DNA from: Fimenecus sp052298855
GTDB lineage: Bacteria > Bacillota > Clostridia > Oscillospirales > Acutalibacteraceae
Length of the DNA stretch: 64,000 nucleotides
Reading direction: 5' to 3'
Assembly: GCA_052298855.1 (NCBI GenBank)
Contig: DAVZXP010000003.1
Span: 124,001-188,000, forward strand
The position numbers were made by a program, and so were the translations under genes. Under the pieces are notes generated by a model. The model was given only the letters and a program-made list of their open reading frames with translations, did not search any database and was not told where the DNA came from. Below are positions 50,083-58,402 of this stretch, one piece after another. The first letter of the stretch is position 1; each line of letters begins with the position of its first letter.

Positions 50083-51021
50083 ATGTTTTTACAGAATGTT
50101 GCGGTTGCGGCAAAGCAGGTGGCAATTCTCTATATAATAGTTGCCGTCGGCTTTATCTGCGACAGGACGAAGCTTTTTACAGAAAAGGCTTCAAGGCTTA
50201 CAAACGACCTGCTTTTCTATATAGTTGCCCCTGCGATAATCATCACTTCGTTCACAGCAATGGAGCTGACAGACGAAAATTGGCACAATCTTCTTATGTC
50301 CTTTCTCTGCGGAACAATTTTCCACATTATCGCAATTATCATCTCTCTGCCGTTTTTCAGACACGGCGTTGAGGACTCGATAAGGGTATATAAATTCGCC
50401 TGCGTTTACGGTAACGTCGGCTATATGGTTCTTCCGCTTGCGGCGGCTGTACTCGGTAACGAGGGCGTGTTCTTCTGCTCGGGCGTGCTTATCCCGTTCA
50501 ATATTTTTTCGTTTACGCACGGCGTTTATCTTATGAAAAAGAGCGAAAACGGAAAGTCGCCGATAAGCTTGAAATCACTTATATTTAATCCCGGTATTAT
50601 CTCGGTCATAATCGGACTTCCGATTTATCTTTTGGAGCTTCGCCTTCCCGATGTAATACTCACACCTGTCGAATACATTGCAAGCCTCAACACACCTCTT
50701 GCAATGCTTATGTTCGGCACATATCTTTCAAATACCGACCTTAAAAAGATGTTCTTGCGCCGTGAAGCATATCTTGTGGCGTTGCTGAAATTGATAGTGA
50801 TGCCGCTTATTTCCTTTGGCATATTCAGACTTATGGGTATCTCGGGCACATTGCTCACGGCTCTTATTCTTTCAGCCTCGGCACCGACTGCCAACAATAC
50901 GGTAATGTTTTCCACAAAGTACGGCAGAGATAACGGTGCGGCTTCGCAGACTGTTGCAATCGTAAGCTTTATCTCGATTATCACAATGCCGATTATGATA
51001 GCACTTTCGCAAAATTTCTAA
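50083..51021 (+). CDS. AEC-family (auxin efflux carrier-like) transporter
   Basis: 312 residues with about ten membrane segments in two inverted halves. AEC features: an early AILYIIVAVGFICDRTKL-type segment, FACVYGNVGYMVLPLA (with the conserved Asn), and the late SASAPTANNTVMFSTKYG, the most recognisable family motif. Bacterial members move small carboxylates such as malate, and other metabolites. Co-transcription with citrate synthase makes a carboxylate substrate attractive, but this is only inference. ATG at 50083 behind GGCAGG; it ends 17 bp before holB. Confidence 0.88.
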   Translation: MFLQNVAVAAKQVAILYIIVAVGFICDRTKLFTEKASRLTNDLLFYIVAPAIIITSFTAMELTDENWHNLLMSFLCGTIFHIIAIIISLPFFRHGVEDSIRVYKFACVYGNVGYMVLPLAAAVLGNEGVFFCSGVLIPFNIFSFTHGVYLMKKSENGKSPISLKSLIFNPGIISVIIGLPIYLLELRLPDVILTPVEYIASLNTPLAMLMFGTYLSNTDLKKMFLRREAYLVALLKLIVMPLISFGIFRLMGISGTLLTALILSASAPTANNTVMFSTKYGRDNGAASQTVAIVSFISIITMPIMIALSQNF

Positions 51022-51038
51022 CGAAAGATTTTGATTTT

Positions 51039-51908
51039 ATGATAATAGACGATTTTAATCTAAACCGCCGTGAGAGTGACGCTCTGCGGTCATATGCAAA
51101 GCACAATACGTTTCCGCAGACATTTCTTGTCGAGGGCGGAACGCTTGAAGAAAGGGTAAAATTTGCCCGTTTCCTTGCGAATATGATTGTCTGCAAGGGC
51201 GAAGGTGAAAAGCCTTGCGGTATTTGCCCTGCCTGTGTGAAATGCAGAGCGAACGCAAATCCCGACATAAAGCAATACGGCGAAGAAAAAGAAAATTACA
51301 CCTTTAAAGTCGAGCTTTCACGACAGATAAAGCAAGACGCTTTTGTTATCCCGAACGACTCCGACAAAAAGGTTTATATAATAACCGAGGCGCAGAATAT
51401 GAATGAGTCCTCTGAAAATGCGTTGCTTAAAATTCTTGAAGAGCCGCCGCATTTCGATTATTTCATATTAACCTGTACCTCAAAGAGTGCAATGCTTGAC
51501 ACGATAATTTCAAGGGCGTCGCTGATAAGTCTCTCGCAGACAGATGAGGTCTATTCCGAAAAGTGCGTTGAACTCGCAAAGGCTATTGCGATTGCCGTCT
51601 GTGCCGACACGGAAGCGGAGCTTTTAAAAGAGCTTTCTCCCCTCGCAGGCGACAAAAACAGCTTTCTTGAAACGCTGTCGGTGCTTACAAGGATATTTAC
51701 CGATGCGCTCATCTTCAAGCAAACGGGTATTAACAATTCGGAGTTTTCCGACGCAACGAACGCCCTTTGCGGAAAGCTCTCGGCAGGCAAGCTCTACTCT
51801 CTGACGGCGGTTACGGGCGAGCTTGTCAGATTATTCAAACAAAACGCAAATTATAATTTACTCATAACCGCAATGAGCGAACGCTTACGCTCGGCGGTAG
51901 GCAAATAA
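51039..51908 (+). CDS. holB: DNA polymerase III subunit delta'
   Basis: 289 residues. Part of the clamp-loader (gamma complex) that opens the beta sliding clamp. The N-terminal RecA-like domain has a degenerate P-loop (LVEGGTLEERVKFA) as usual for delta', the zinc-binding cysteines in CKGEGEKPCGICPACVKC, and the SRC-like region ESSENALLKILEEPPHFDYF with LLKILEEPP, a strong family marker, followed by TIISRASLI (arginine-finger type SRA). ATG at 51039, 17 bp after the AEC gene and 11 bp before ricT. In Firmicutes holB is normally next to ricT (yaaT), as here. Confidence 0.93.
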   Translation: MIIDDFNLNRRESDALRSYAKHNTFPQTFLVEGGTLEERVKFARFLANMIVCKGEGEKPCGICPACVKCRANANPDIKQYGEEKENYTFKVELSRQIKQDAFVIPNDSDKKVYIITEAQNMNESSENALLKILEEPPHFDYFILTCTSKSAMLDTIISRASLISLSQTDEVYSEKCVELAKAIAIAVCADTEAELLKELSPLAGDKNSFLETLSVLTRIFTDALIFKQTGINNSEFSDATNALCGKLSAGKLYSLTAVTGELVRLFKQNANYNLLITAMSERLRSAVGK

Positions 51909-51919
51909 AGGAGAAATAT

Positions 51920-52783
51920 ATGGCAGAAATAGTCGGTATAAAATTTAAGGACGTAGGAAAGGTTTACTACTTCGGTCCGAACGGTATGACCTTTCAAAAA
52001 GGAGATAAGGCAATAGTCGAAACCGCAAGAGGTCTTGAATGCGGCGAGGTTGCAACGGAAAACAGCGATGTTCCCGACGAAAGCATCGTAGCACCCTTGA
52101 AGCCTGTTATCAGGCACGCAACAAAAGAGGATTTGGCGACCGTTGAGCAGAATAAAGAAAAAGAGAAAAAAGCTTTCCAAATCTGTGAGGAGAAAATTGC
52201 TCATCACGGACTTGATATGAAGCTTGTGGACGTCGAATATACTTTTGATTCAAGCAAAATTCTTTTCTATTTTACCGCAGACGGCAGAGTTGATTTCCGT
52301 GAACTTGTAAAAGACCTTGCCGGAATTTTCAGAACAAGAATTGAATTGAGGCAAATCGGCGTCAGAGACGGTGCAAAGAAGCTCGGCGGCTTCGGAATAT
52401 GCGGCAGACCTTTCTGTTGTAACACCTTCCTCGGCGAGTTCCAACCCGTTTCGATCAAGATGGCAAAGGAACAGGGTATGTCATTAAACCCCGTTAAAAT
52501 CAGCGGAACGTGCGGCAGACTTATGTGCTGTCTTAAATATGAGCAGGACACATACGAGCACCTTTTACGCCACACCCCGAAGGTCGGAGCAATTGTCGAG
52601 ACTGTCGAGGGCAGAGGCACGGTAATCGAAAACAACCTTATTACAGGTATGCTCAAGGTTCGTCTTGACAGACGAAGCGACGCCGCACCCGTGCTCGTTG
52701 AACGCCACAGCGTCAAGCTTATCAAGGACGCTCAGATAAGACTTGATAAAAAAGAAATCGAGGCTCTCAAGGGTATCGAATAA
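51920..52783 (+). CDS. ricT: PSP1-domain protein RicT (YaaT)
   Basis: 287 residues. The PSP1 domain (about 60-150) and the cysteine-rich signature RDGAKKLGGFGICGRPFCCNTF, core GGFGICGRPFCC, with ISGTCGRLMCCLKYE (about 175-220) identify the YaaT/RicT family. With RicA and RicF it forms an Fe-S complex that, in Bacillus, promotes RNase Y-dependent mRNA processing and affects sporulation, biofilm and competence. ATG at 51920 with AAGGAGAAATAT upstream, 11 bp after holB, as in most Firmicutes. Last gene of the citrate synthase run. Confidence 0.94.
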   Translation: MAEIVGIKFKDVGKVYYFGPNGMTFQKGDKAIVETARGLECGEVATENSDVPDESIVAPLKPVIRHATKEDLATVEQNKEKEKKAFQICEEKIAHHGLDMKLVDVEYTFDSSKILFYFTADGRVDFRELVKDLAGIFRTRIELRQIGVRDGAKKLGGFGICGRPFCCNTFLGEFQPVSIKMAKEQGMSLNPVKISGTCGRLMCCLKYEQDTYEHLLRHTPKVGAIVETVEGRGTVIENNLITGMLKVRLDRRSDAAPVLVERHSVKLIKDAQIRLDKKEIEALKGIE

Positions 52784-52800
52784 AATTCATAAAATACCTC

Positions 52801-52828
52801 TTGAAATTTCACAAAATTGTGTTACAAT
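52801..52828 (+). promoter_or_regulatory. Promoter of the ferredoxin gene
   Basis: TTGAAA (52801-52806), 16 bp, TACAAT (52823-52828). Confidence 0.6.
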
Positions 52829-52861
52829 GTAAATCAATAAATGACAAGGGAGGTAAGAATT

Positions 52862-53032
52862 ATGGCATACAAAATCAGTGATGATTGCATTTCATGCGGT
52901 GCTTGCGCTGCAGAATGCCCCGTTGAAGCTATTTCTGACGGCGGCGATAAGTACGTAATCGATGCAGATACTTGCATTGACTGCGGCAACTGCGCAGAGG
53001 TTTGCCCCGTAGGAGCTCCCGCTCAGGACTAA
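52862..53032 (+). CDS. 2[4Fe-4S] ferredoxin
   Basis: 56 residues, the size of Clostridial ferredoxins. Two CxxCxxCxxxCP motifs: CISCGACAAECP (residues 9-20) and CIDCGNCAEVCP (about 39-50). Low-potential electron carrier for pyruvate:ferredoxin oxidoreductase, hydrogenase and similar enzymes in anaerobes. ATG at 52862 with GGGAGGTAAG upstream (an in-frame ATG at 52841 precedes that site). Monocistronic, with its own promoter and terminator. Confidence 0.96.
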   Translation: MAYKISDDCISCGACAAECPVEAISDGGDKYVIDADTCIDCGNCAEVCPVGAPAQD

Positions 53033-53051
53033 TCCGTTTTGGGAAATTTAT

Positions 53052-53083
53052 AAAGGCTCGTTCTTCGAGCCTTTATTTTTTTG
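53052..53083 (+). terminator. Terminator of the ferredoxin gene
   Basis: Stem AAAGGCTCG / CGAGCCTTT with TTCTT loop, then ATTTTTTTG. Confidence 0.85.
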
Positions 53084-53085
53084 TC

Positions 53086-53140
53086 TTGACACAGAGCCGT
53101 AAAAGATATATAATTACAAATTGAAATTCGTTTTCAATTT
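53086..53140 (+). promoter_or_regulatory. Promoter and Fur-type operator of the fur-family/exporter operon
   Basis: TTGACA (53086-53091), 17 bp, TATAAT (53109-53114). A perfect 9-bp inverted repeat AAATTGAAA-TTCGT-TTTCAATTT (53118-53140) covers the transcription start, an arrangement typical of autoregulation by Fur-family dimers. Confidence 0.75.
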
Positions 53141-53157
53141 CATTTCGGAGGCGAAAT

Positions 53158-53562
53158 ATGGGGTATACAACAAAGCAGAGTACGGAAATACTCGATTTTT
53201 TGAGGAATAATAAAGATAAGCATCTCACAGCAGAGGAGGTATATTATTCGCTTCGTCAGAGTGGCAGTAATGTCGGCAGAACAACCGTTTACCGCCATCT
53301 TGAAAGGCTGCACGACGACGGAGTGATCAGAAAATACCTGCTCGGCGACGGTGCGTCCGCCTGCTATCAATATTTTGAGGGCTCTGATGATTGCCATAAG
53401 CATTATCATTTGAAATGCCTCAAATGCGGAAAACTCCTACACGCCGAATGTGATTTTTTGAACGGACTGTCGGAGCATATCGAAAAGGAGCACGATTTTG
53501 TCATTGACGGCGAAAGGACCGTGCTTTACGGCGTTTGCGGAGAATGTCGCAGAAAGGATTGA
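53158..53562 (+). CDS. Fur-family metal-responsive repressor
   Basis: 134 residues. Winged-helix DNA-binding half (1-80; LTAEEVYYSLRQSGSNVGRTTVYRHLERL, core VGRTTVYRHLERL) and a metal-binding dimerisation half with His80/His82/His84, Cys87/Cys90 (HLKCLKCGKLLH) and Cys127/Cys130 (CGEC), i.e. the structural zinc site is intact. Whether it senses Fe, Zn, Mn or peroxide cannot be told. ATG at 53158 with GGAGGCG upstream. A dyad operator overlaps its promoter. It is followed after 6 bp by a predicted metal exporter, an unusual partner because Fur-family repressors more often control uptake. Confidence 0.9.
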   Translation: MGYTTKQSTEILDFLRNNKDKHLTAEEVYYSLRQSGSNVGRTTVYRHLERLHDDGVIRKYLLGDGASACYQYFEGSDDCHKHYHLKCLKCGKLLHAECDFLNGLSEHIEKEHDFVIDGERTVLYGVCGECRRKD

Positions 53563-53568
53563 TTTTAC

Positions 53569-54429
53569 TTGCTTGATATATTAAAGGATGTCACGCTCGA
53601 CACAACGCTTGACTGCTTAAAAATGCTGCCGTTTTTATTCTTTGCGTTTCTTTTGCTTGAAGCGGTTGAGCATCATACATCTAAAAAGACCGATAAAATT
53701 CTTGCAAGCTCGGGAAAGCTCGGTCCGCTTGTCGGCGCACTTCTCGGCTGTGTTCCGCAGTGCGGATTTTCTGTCTTTGCGGCAAATCTCTATTCGGGCG
53801 GCCTGATAGGTCTCGGCACGCTTATTGCGGTATTTTTGTCCACCTCGGACGAGGCGGTTATAATTATGCTCTCGCACCCCGAAAGCAAGGGCGAAATACT
53901 AAAGCTCATTGCTGTCAAGGTCGTTATTGCAATAATTTTCGGCTATATAATTATGCTTCTCGAAAAGAAACGTCCCGAGCCCGAAAAGCACGTTGAGGAC
54001 CTGTGCAGAGACGAGCATTGCGGCTGCCACGACGAGCACGGCGGAATATTAAAGCCTGCTCTTCATCACACGGTAAAAATTTTCGGCTTCCTTGTCTTAA
54101 CCGTTTTTGTGCTCAACCTTGTAATTTCGCTTTTGGGCATTGACAGAATTTCAAAGCTCCTGCTCTCCGACACGGTATTTCAGCCGTTTTTGTCGGCTGT
54201 AATCGGCATTATCCCCAACTGTGCTTCTTCGATTGTTCTCACGGAACTCTACTTAAAGGGTGCTATCAGCTTCGCCTCGGTCATATCGGGACTTTGCATG
54301 GGTGCGGGCGCAGGACTTATTGTAATTTTCCGTGAAAATAAAAATGTAAAAGAGAATATAAAAATTGTTGCAATTATGTACGCTTGCTCGGTGCTTTCGG
54401 GTATTATCGTTTCATTTTTGCCGATATGA
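53569..54429 (+). CDS. Predicted heavy-metal/manganese exporter (ArsP_2-like permease)
   Basis: 286 residues with about eight to ten membrane segments in two related halves: GALLGCVPQCGFSVFAANLY with LSTSDEAVIIML, and IGIIPNCASSIVLTELYLKG with CMGAGAGLIVIF. The paired 'P-x-C-x' segments fit the family called putative manganese transporter/10TM heavy-metal exporter. A cytoplasmic loop at 141-158 is packed with metal ligands (HVEDLCRDEHCGCHDEHGG). The start is TTG at 53569, 6 bp after the fur-family stop, with AGAAAGGA upstream. No nearer ATG gives a full first membrane segment. Likely regulated by the upstream repressor; the metal is unknown. Confidence 0.75.
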   Translation: MLDILKDVTLDTTLDCLKMLPFLFFAFLLLEAVEHHTSKKTDKILASSGKLGPLVGALLGCVPQCGFSVFAANLYSGGLIGLGTLIAVFLSTSDEAVIIMLSHPESKGEILKLIAVKVVIAIIFGYIIMLLEKKRPEPEKHVEDLCRDEHCGCHDEHGGILKPALHHTVKIFGFLVLTVFVLNLVISLLGIDRISKLLLSDTVFQPFLSAVIGIIPNCASSIVLTELYLKGAISFASVISGLCMGAGAGLIVIFRENKNVKENIKIVAIMYACSVLSGIIVSFLPI

Positions 54430-54446
54430 TTTATGGAAAATACAAG

Positions 54447-54481
54447 CAAGGCTGAAATTTTTTGTCAGCCTTGTTTTTTAT
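54447..54481 (+). terminator. Terminator after the metal exporter gene
   Basis: Stem CAAGGCTGA / TCAGCCTTG (54447-54473) followed by TTTTTTATT. Confidence 0.85.
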
Positions 54482-54503
54482 TGTCCGTTCGCTTCGCTTT
54501 TCG

Positions 54504-54532
54504 TTGACATAACGGGTATAGTATTATATAAT
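54504..54532 (+). promoter_or_regulatory. Sigma-A promoter of purA
   Basis: TTGACA (54504-54509), 17 bp, TATAAT (54527-54532). The 50-nt leader is too short for a purine riboswitch. Confidence 0.75.
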
Positions 54533-54584
54533 ATTTACGTATGGTTTGAACTAAAAATATGAAACCTTTAAGGAGGAAACAACA

Positions 54585-55859
54585 ATGGTAAAAGCAATTG
54601 TCGGCGCTAACTGGGGCGATGAGGGCAAGGGTAAAATTACCGATATGTTTGCCGAGAAGGCAGACATTGTCATTCGTTTTCAGGGCGGTGCAAATGCGGG
54701 ACACACCATTATCAACGATAAGGGACGCTTTGCGTTTCATTTAATGCCCAGCGGTGTGTGCTATGACCACACTACCTGCATCATCGGAAACGGCGTTGCG
54801 CTTGACATCAACAAGTTTTTGAGCGAGCTTGAGGATGTTCGCAAAGCAGGTCTTAATCCGAAGCTTCTTGTTTCGGACAGAGTGCAGATTTTGATGCCCT
54901 ATCACATTCTTTTGGACACATACGAGGAGGAGCGTCTCGGCAAAAACGCTTTCGGTTCTACAAAAAGCGGTATTGCACCCTTCTTCTCGGACAAGTATGC
55001 TAAAATCGGTATTCAGTTGAACGAGCTTTTCGACGAGGAAACTCTCAGAGCAAAGCTTAAAAACATATGCACATTGAAAAACCTTACTCTTGAGCACGTT
55101 TATCACAAGCCGTTGCTCGACGAGGAGGAGCTTTACAATACCTGTATGGAGTATAAGGAGAAAATCGCTCCCTATGTTTGCGACACTCACGCTTATCTTC
55201 AGCAGGCTATCAAGGACGGCAAGGAAATTCTTCTTGAGGGTCAGCTCGGCACTCTTAAAGACCCCGATTTCGGTATCTATCCGATGGTTACTTCATCCTC
55301 AACTCTTGCAGGCTACGGTGCGGTAGGTGCAGGTATTCCGCCTCATATGATTAAAGAGGTTATCGCGGTTACCAAGGCTTATTCTTCTGCTGTCGGCGCA
55401 GGCGAATTCGTTTCTGAAATTTTGGACGAGGACGAGGCTCAGGAGCTTCGTATCCACGGCGGCGACAAGGGTGAATTCGGTGCTACAACGGGCAGACCGA
55501 GAAGAGTCGGCTGGTTTGACTGCGTTGCTACTCGCTACGGCATTGAGTGTCAGGGCGCAACAAAGGTTGCTATGACGGCTATCGACTGCCTTTCATATCT
55601 TGACGAAATCAAGGTTTGCACAGCTTATGAGGTTGACGGCGAAATCATCAACGACTTCCCCACAACCGCCGTGCTTAAAAAATGCAAGCCCGTTTTCACA
55701 ACTCTCAAGGGCTGGCACTGTGACATAAGAGGCATTAAAAATTATGACGAGCTTCCCGACGAGGCAAAGGCATATGTTGAGTTTATCGAAAAACAGCTCG
55801 GTCATAAGATCGATATGGTATCAAACGGCCCCGAGCGTGAGGCTATAATCTACAGATAA
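54585..55859 (+). CDS. purA: Adenylosuccinate synthetase
   Basis: 424 residues, standard length. It converts IMP, aspartate and GTP to adenylosuccinate, the first committed step to AMP. Motifs: GANWGDEGKGK (GTP-binding P-loop with catalytic Asp), GGANAGHTI (catalytic His), STKSGIAPFFSDKYAKIG, GAVGAGIPP, and TTGRPRRVGWFD. ATG at 54585 with AAGGAGG upstream. guaA follows after 17 bp, so the AMP and GMP branches are expressed together. Confidence 0.97.
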   Translation: MVKAIVGANWGDEGKGKITDMFAEKADIVIRFQGGANAGHTIINDKGRFAFHLMPSGVCYDHTTCIIGNGVALDINKFLSELEDVRKAGLNPKLLVSDRVQILMPYHILLDTYEEERLGKNAFGSTKSGIAPFFSDKYAKIGIQLNELFDEETLRAKLKNICTLKNLTLEHVYHKPLLDEEELYNTCMEYKEKIAPYVCDTHAYLQQAIKDGKEILLEGQLGTLKDPDFGIYPMVTSSSTLAGYGAVGAGIPPHMIKEVIAVTKAYSSAVGAGEFVSEILDEDEAQELRIHGGDKGEFGATTGRPRRVGWFDCVATRYGIECQGATKVAMTAIDCLSYLDEIKVCTAYEVDGEIINDFPTTAVLKKCKPVFTTLKGWHCDIRGIKNYDELPDEAKAYVEFIEKQLGHKIDMVSNGPEREAIIYR

Positions 55860-55876
55860 TCAGGTGCAATAAATAT

Positions 55877-57403
55877 ATGGAGAAAATTCTTGTTTTGGAC
55901 TTCGGCGGTCAGTATAATCAGCTGATTGCACGCAGGGTCCGTGATAACAATGTTTACGCTGAAATACTCCCCTATACGACCCCGATCGAGGTCATCAAGG
56001 CTAACAGTTACAAGGGTATTATTTTCACAGGCGGACCGAACAGCGTTTACGATATGAAATCTCCGCACTACACAAAGGAAATATTGGAGCTTGGCATTCC
56101 CGTTCTCGGTATTTGCTACGGCTGTCAGCTTATTGCGTGGATGTGCGACGGCGTTGTTAAAACTGCGCCTGTTTCAGAATACGGTAAAATCGAGGTTACG
56201 GTTAAGGACAGTATGCTTTTCAAGGGCATTCCCGAAAAAAGCGTCGTTTGGATGAGCCACACCGACTATATAGCACAGCCCCCCGAGCATTTCGAGGTTG
56301 TCGGCTGTTCAAAGGATTGTCCCTGTGCGGCAATGCAATATCCCGAAAAGGGAATTTACGCCGTACAGTTTCATCCCGAGGTTACTCACAGCGAGTACGG
56401 ACTTAAAATGCTCCATAATTTCCTGTATCTCGTCTGCAAATGCTCAGGCGATTGGGTAATGGACAATTTCATAGAAAAAACAGTCAGCGAATTGCGTGAA
56501 AAAATCGGCGACAAGCGAGTTATACTCGGTCTTTCGGGCGGAGTTGACTCCTCGGTTGCGGCAGGACTTTTGAGCCGTGCCGTCGGCGATCAGCTCACCT
56601 GCGTATTTGTCGATCAAGGTCTTATGCGTAAGAATGAGGGCGATTTCGTCGAAAAAACCTTTATATCGCTTTTCGATATGAAATTTATCCGAGTAAATTG
56701 CCAAGAGCATTTTTTGAATGCTCTCAAGGGCGTTACAGACCCCGAGGAGAAGCGTAAAATCATCGGCACGGAGTTCTACAAGGTATTTTGGGAAGAAATC
56801 CGCAAGCAAGATGAAAAAGGCTATTTCGCACAGGGTACTATCTATCCCGACTGTATCGAATCAGGCAAGGGTAATGCCGATAAGATAAAGACGCATCACA
56901 ACAAGGTTAAAATGCCCGACGACATTGAGTTTTTGGACATAATCGAACCACTTTCAAGTCTTTTCAAGGACGAGGTAAGGCGTGTCGGCGAGAAGCTCGG
57001 CATTCCGCACGAGCTCGTTTGGCGTCAGCCGTTCCCCGGCCCCGGTCTCGGAGTGAGAATAATCGGCGAAATCACAGCCGAAAAGGTTGAAATTTTGCAG
57101 CAGGCGGATGCTATTTTCCGTGAGGAAATGGCTAACACCGAATATGAGAGTAATCTCGCACAGTTCTTTGCCGTGCTCCCCGGCGTTAAGTCCGTCGGAG
57201 TTATGGGCGACCACAGAACTTATGAGCAACTGGTAATTTTAAGAGCCGTTACGACAGACGACTTTATGACAGCCGATTGGGCGAGAATCCCCTATGAATT
57301 GCTCGCAAGGGTGTCTAACAGGATTACCAACGAAGTAAAAGGTATCAACAGGGTGGTTTATGATATAACCTCAAAGCCCCCTGCTACGGTTGAATACGAA
57401 TAA
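55877..57403 (+). CDS. guaA: GMP synthase (glutamine-hydrolysing), full length
   Basis: 508 residues. It converts XMP to GMP using glutamine and ATP. Class I glutaminase domain (1-190) with Cys80 in GICYGCQL and the His/Glu pair in QFHPEVTH; ATP-pyrophosphatase domain (about 200-390) with the PP-loop LGLSGGVDSSVA; and the C-terminal dimerisation domain ending in VVYDITSKPPATVEYE, the invariant GuaA end. All domains are intact. ATG at 55877; ribosome binding sequence is weak (AGGTGCAATAAAT). Followed after 18 bp by a second gene for only the synthetase part. Confidence 0.96.
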   Translation: MEKILVLDFGGQYNQLIARRVRDNNVYAEILPYTTPIEVIKANSYKGIIFTGGPNSVYDMKSPHYTKEILELGIPVLGICYGCQLIAWMCDGVVKTAPVSEYGKIEVTVKDSMLFKGIPEKSVVWMSHTDYIAQPPEHFEVVGCSKDCPCAAMQYPEKGIYAVQFHPEVTHSEYGLKMLHNFLYLVCKCSGDWVMDNFIEKTVSELREKIGDKRVILGLSGGVDSSVAAGLLSRAVGDQLTCVFVDQGLMRKNEGDFVEKTFISLFDMKFIRVNCQEHFLNALKGVTDPEEKRKIIGTEFYKVFWEEIRKQDEKGYFAQGTIYPDCIESGKGNADKIKTHHNKVKMPDDIEFLDIIEPLSSLFKDEVRRVGEKLGIPHELVWRQPFPGPGLGVRIIGEITAEKVEILQQADAIFREEMANTEYESNLAQFFAVLPGVKSVGVMGDHRTYEQLVILRAVTTDDFMTADWARIPYELLARVSNRITNEVKGINRVVYDITSKPPATVEYE

Positions 57404-57421
57404 TATAAAACGGAGGCATTT

Positions 57422-58402
57422 ATGAACACTAATATACGTCCCGAGTCAATGACTCGAATTACAACAAAAGAATTAGCAGATAAATTTATCGCCGAGCAAA
57501 TCGAAGAGGTTCGTGCTCAGGTTGGCGACAAAAAGGTGCTTTTGGCTCTTTCAGGCGGTGTTGACTCATCGGTTGTAGCCGCACTTCTTATAAAGGCTAT
57601 CGGCAAGCAGCTTGTTTGCGTACATGTAAACCACGGACTTCTCCGTAAGGGCGAGCCCGAAGAGGTTGTCAGAGTATTTAAGGACGAGATGGATGCAAAC
57701 CTCGTTTATGTTGACGCTATCGACCGCTTCCTTGATAAGCTTGCAGGCGTTGAGGACCCCGAATCAAAGAGAAAAATTATCGGCAACGAGTTTATAAACG
57801 TTTTCGTTGAAGAGGCAAGAAAGCTCGACGGCGTTGACTTCCTTGCACAGGGTACGATTTATCCCGACATTCTCGAGAGCGACGGCGTAAAAGCTCACCA
57901 CAACGTCGGCGGTCTCCCCGAGGACCTCAAATTCGAGCTTGTTGAGCCCGTTAAGCTTCTCTTTAAGGATGAAGTCAGAGTTGTCGGCAAGGCTCTCGGC
58001 CTCCCCGAAACAATGGTTGAACGTCAGCCGTTCCCCGGTCCCGGCCTTGGTGTTCGCTGCACAGGCGCTATCACAAGAGACAGGCTTGAGGCTGTTCGTG
58101 AGTCAGATGCTATTCTTCGTGAAGAGTTCGAAAAAGCAGGTTTTCAGGGTAAAGTTTGGCAGTATTTCACAGTTGTTCCGGATTTCAAATCAACAGGCGT
58201 TAAAGACGGCAAGAGACTTTGGGATTGGCCCGTAATCCTCCGTGCAGTTAACACAGTTGACGCTATGTCGGCTACAGTAGAGGAAATCCCCTATGATATT
58301 CTTTTCAAAATCCGTGACAGAATCCTTGAGGAAGTCCCCGGCGTAAACCGTGTCCTCTATGACATCTCCCCCAAACCCATTGCTACGATTGAGTGGGAAT
58401 GA
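57422..58402 (+). CDS. Second GMP synthase, ATP-pyrophosphatase and dimerisation domains only (no glutaminase)
   Basis: 326 residues. A short unrelated N-terminus (1-30) precedes the PP-loop LALSGGVDSSVVA (about 42-54), then the synthetase and dimerisation domains (QPFPGPGLGVR; ending VLYDISPKPIATIEWE). It lacks a glutaminase domain altogether, like the separate B subunit of archaeal GMP synthases, so it would need free ammonia or a partner glutaminase. It is clearly not a recent duplicate of the neighbouring guaA: many conserved blocks differ (for example KDGKRLWDWPVILRAVNT versus the usual MGDHRTYEQLVILRAV). ATG at 57422 with CGGAGGC upstream. The mobile element begins right after its stop codon, pointing to this 3' end as the attachment site. 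Confidence 0.88.
   Translation: MNTNIRPESMTRITTKELADKFIAEQIEEVRAQVGDKKVLLALSGGVDSSVVAALLIKAIGKQLVCVHVNHGLLRKGEPEEVVRVFKDEMDANLVYVDAIDRFLDKLAGVEDPESKRKIIGNEFINVFVEEARKLDGVDFLAQGTIYPDILESDGVKAHHNVGGLPEDLKFELVEPVKLLFKDEVRVVGKALGLPETMVERQPFPGPGLGVRCTGAITRDRLEAVRESDAILREEFEKAGFQGKVWQYFTVVPDFKSTGVKDGKRLWDWPVILRAVNTVDAMSATVEEIPYDILFKIRDRILEEVPGVNRVLYDISPKPIATIEWE

Noticed and set aside
54533..54584. Purine riboswitch upstream of purA
   Set aside because: The leader is only about 50 nt and lacks the conserved junction sequences and any terminator.
57422..58402. Second guaA as a pseudogene fragment left by element integration
   Set aside because: It has its own start and ribosome binding site, an intact PP-loop and C-terminus, and no internal stop; its sequence is too different from the neighbour to be a broken copy.
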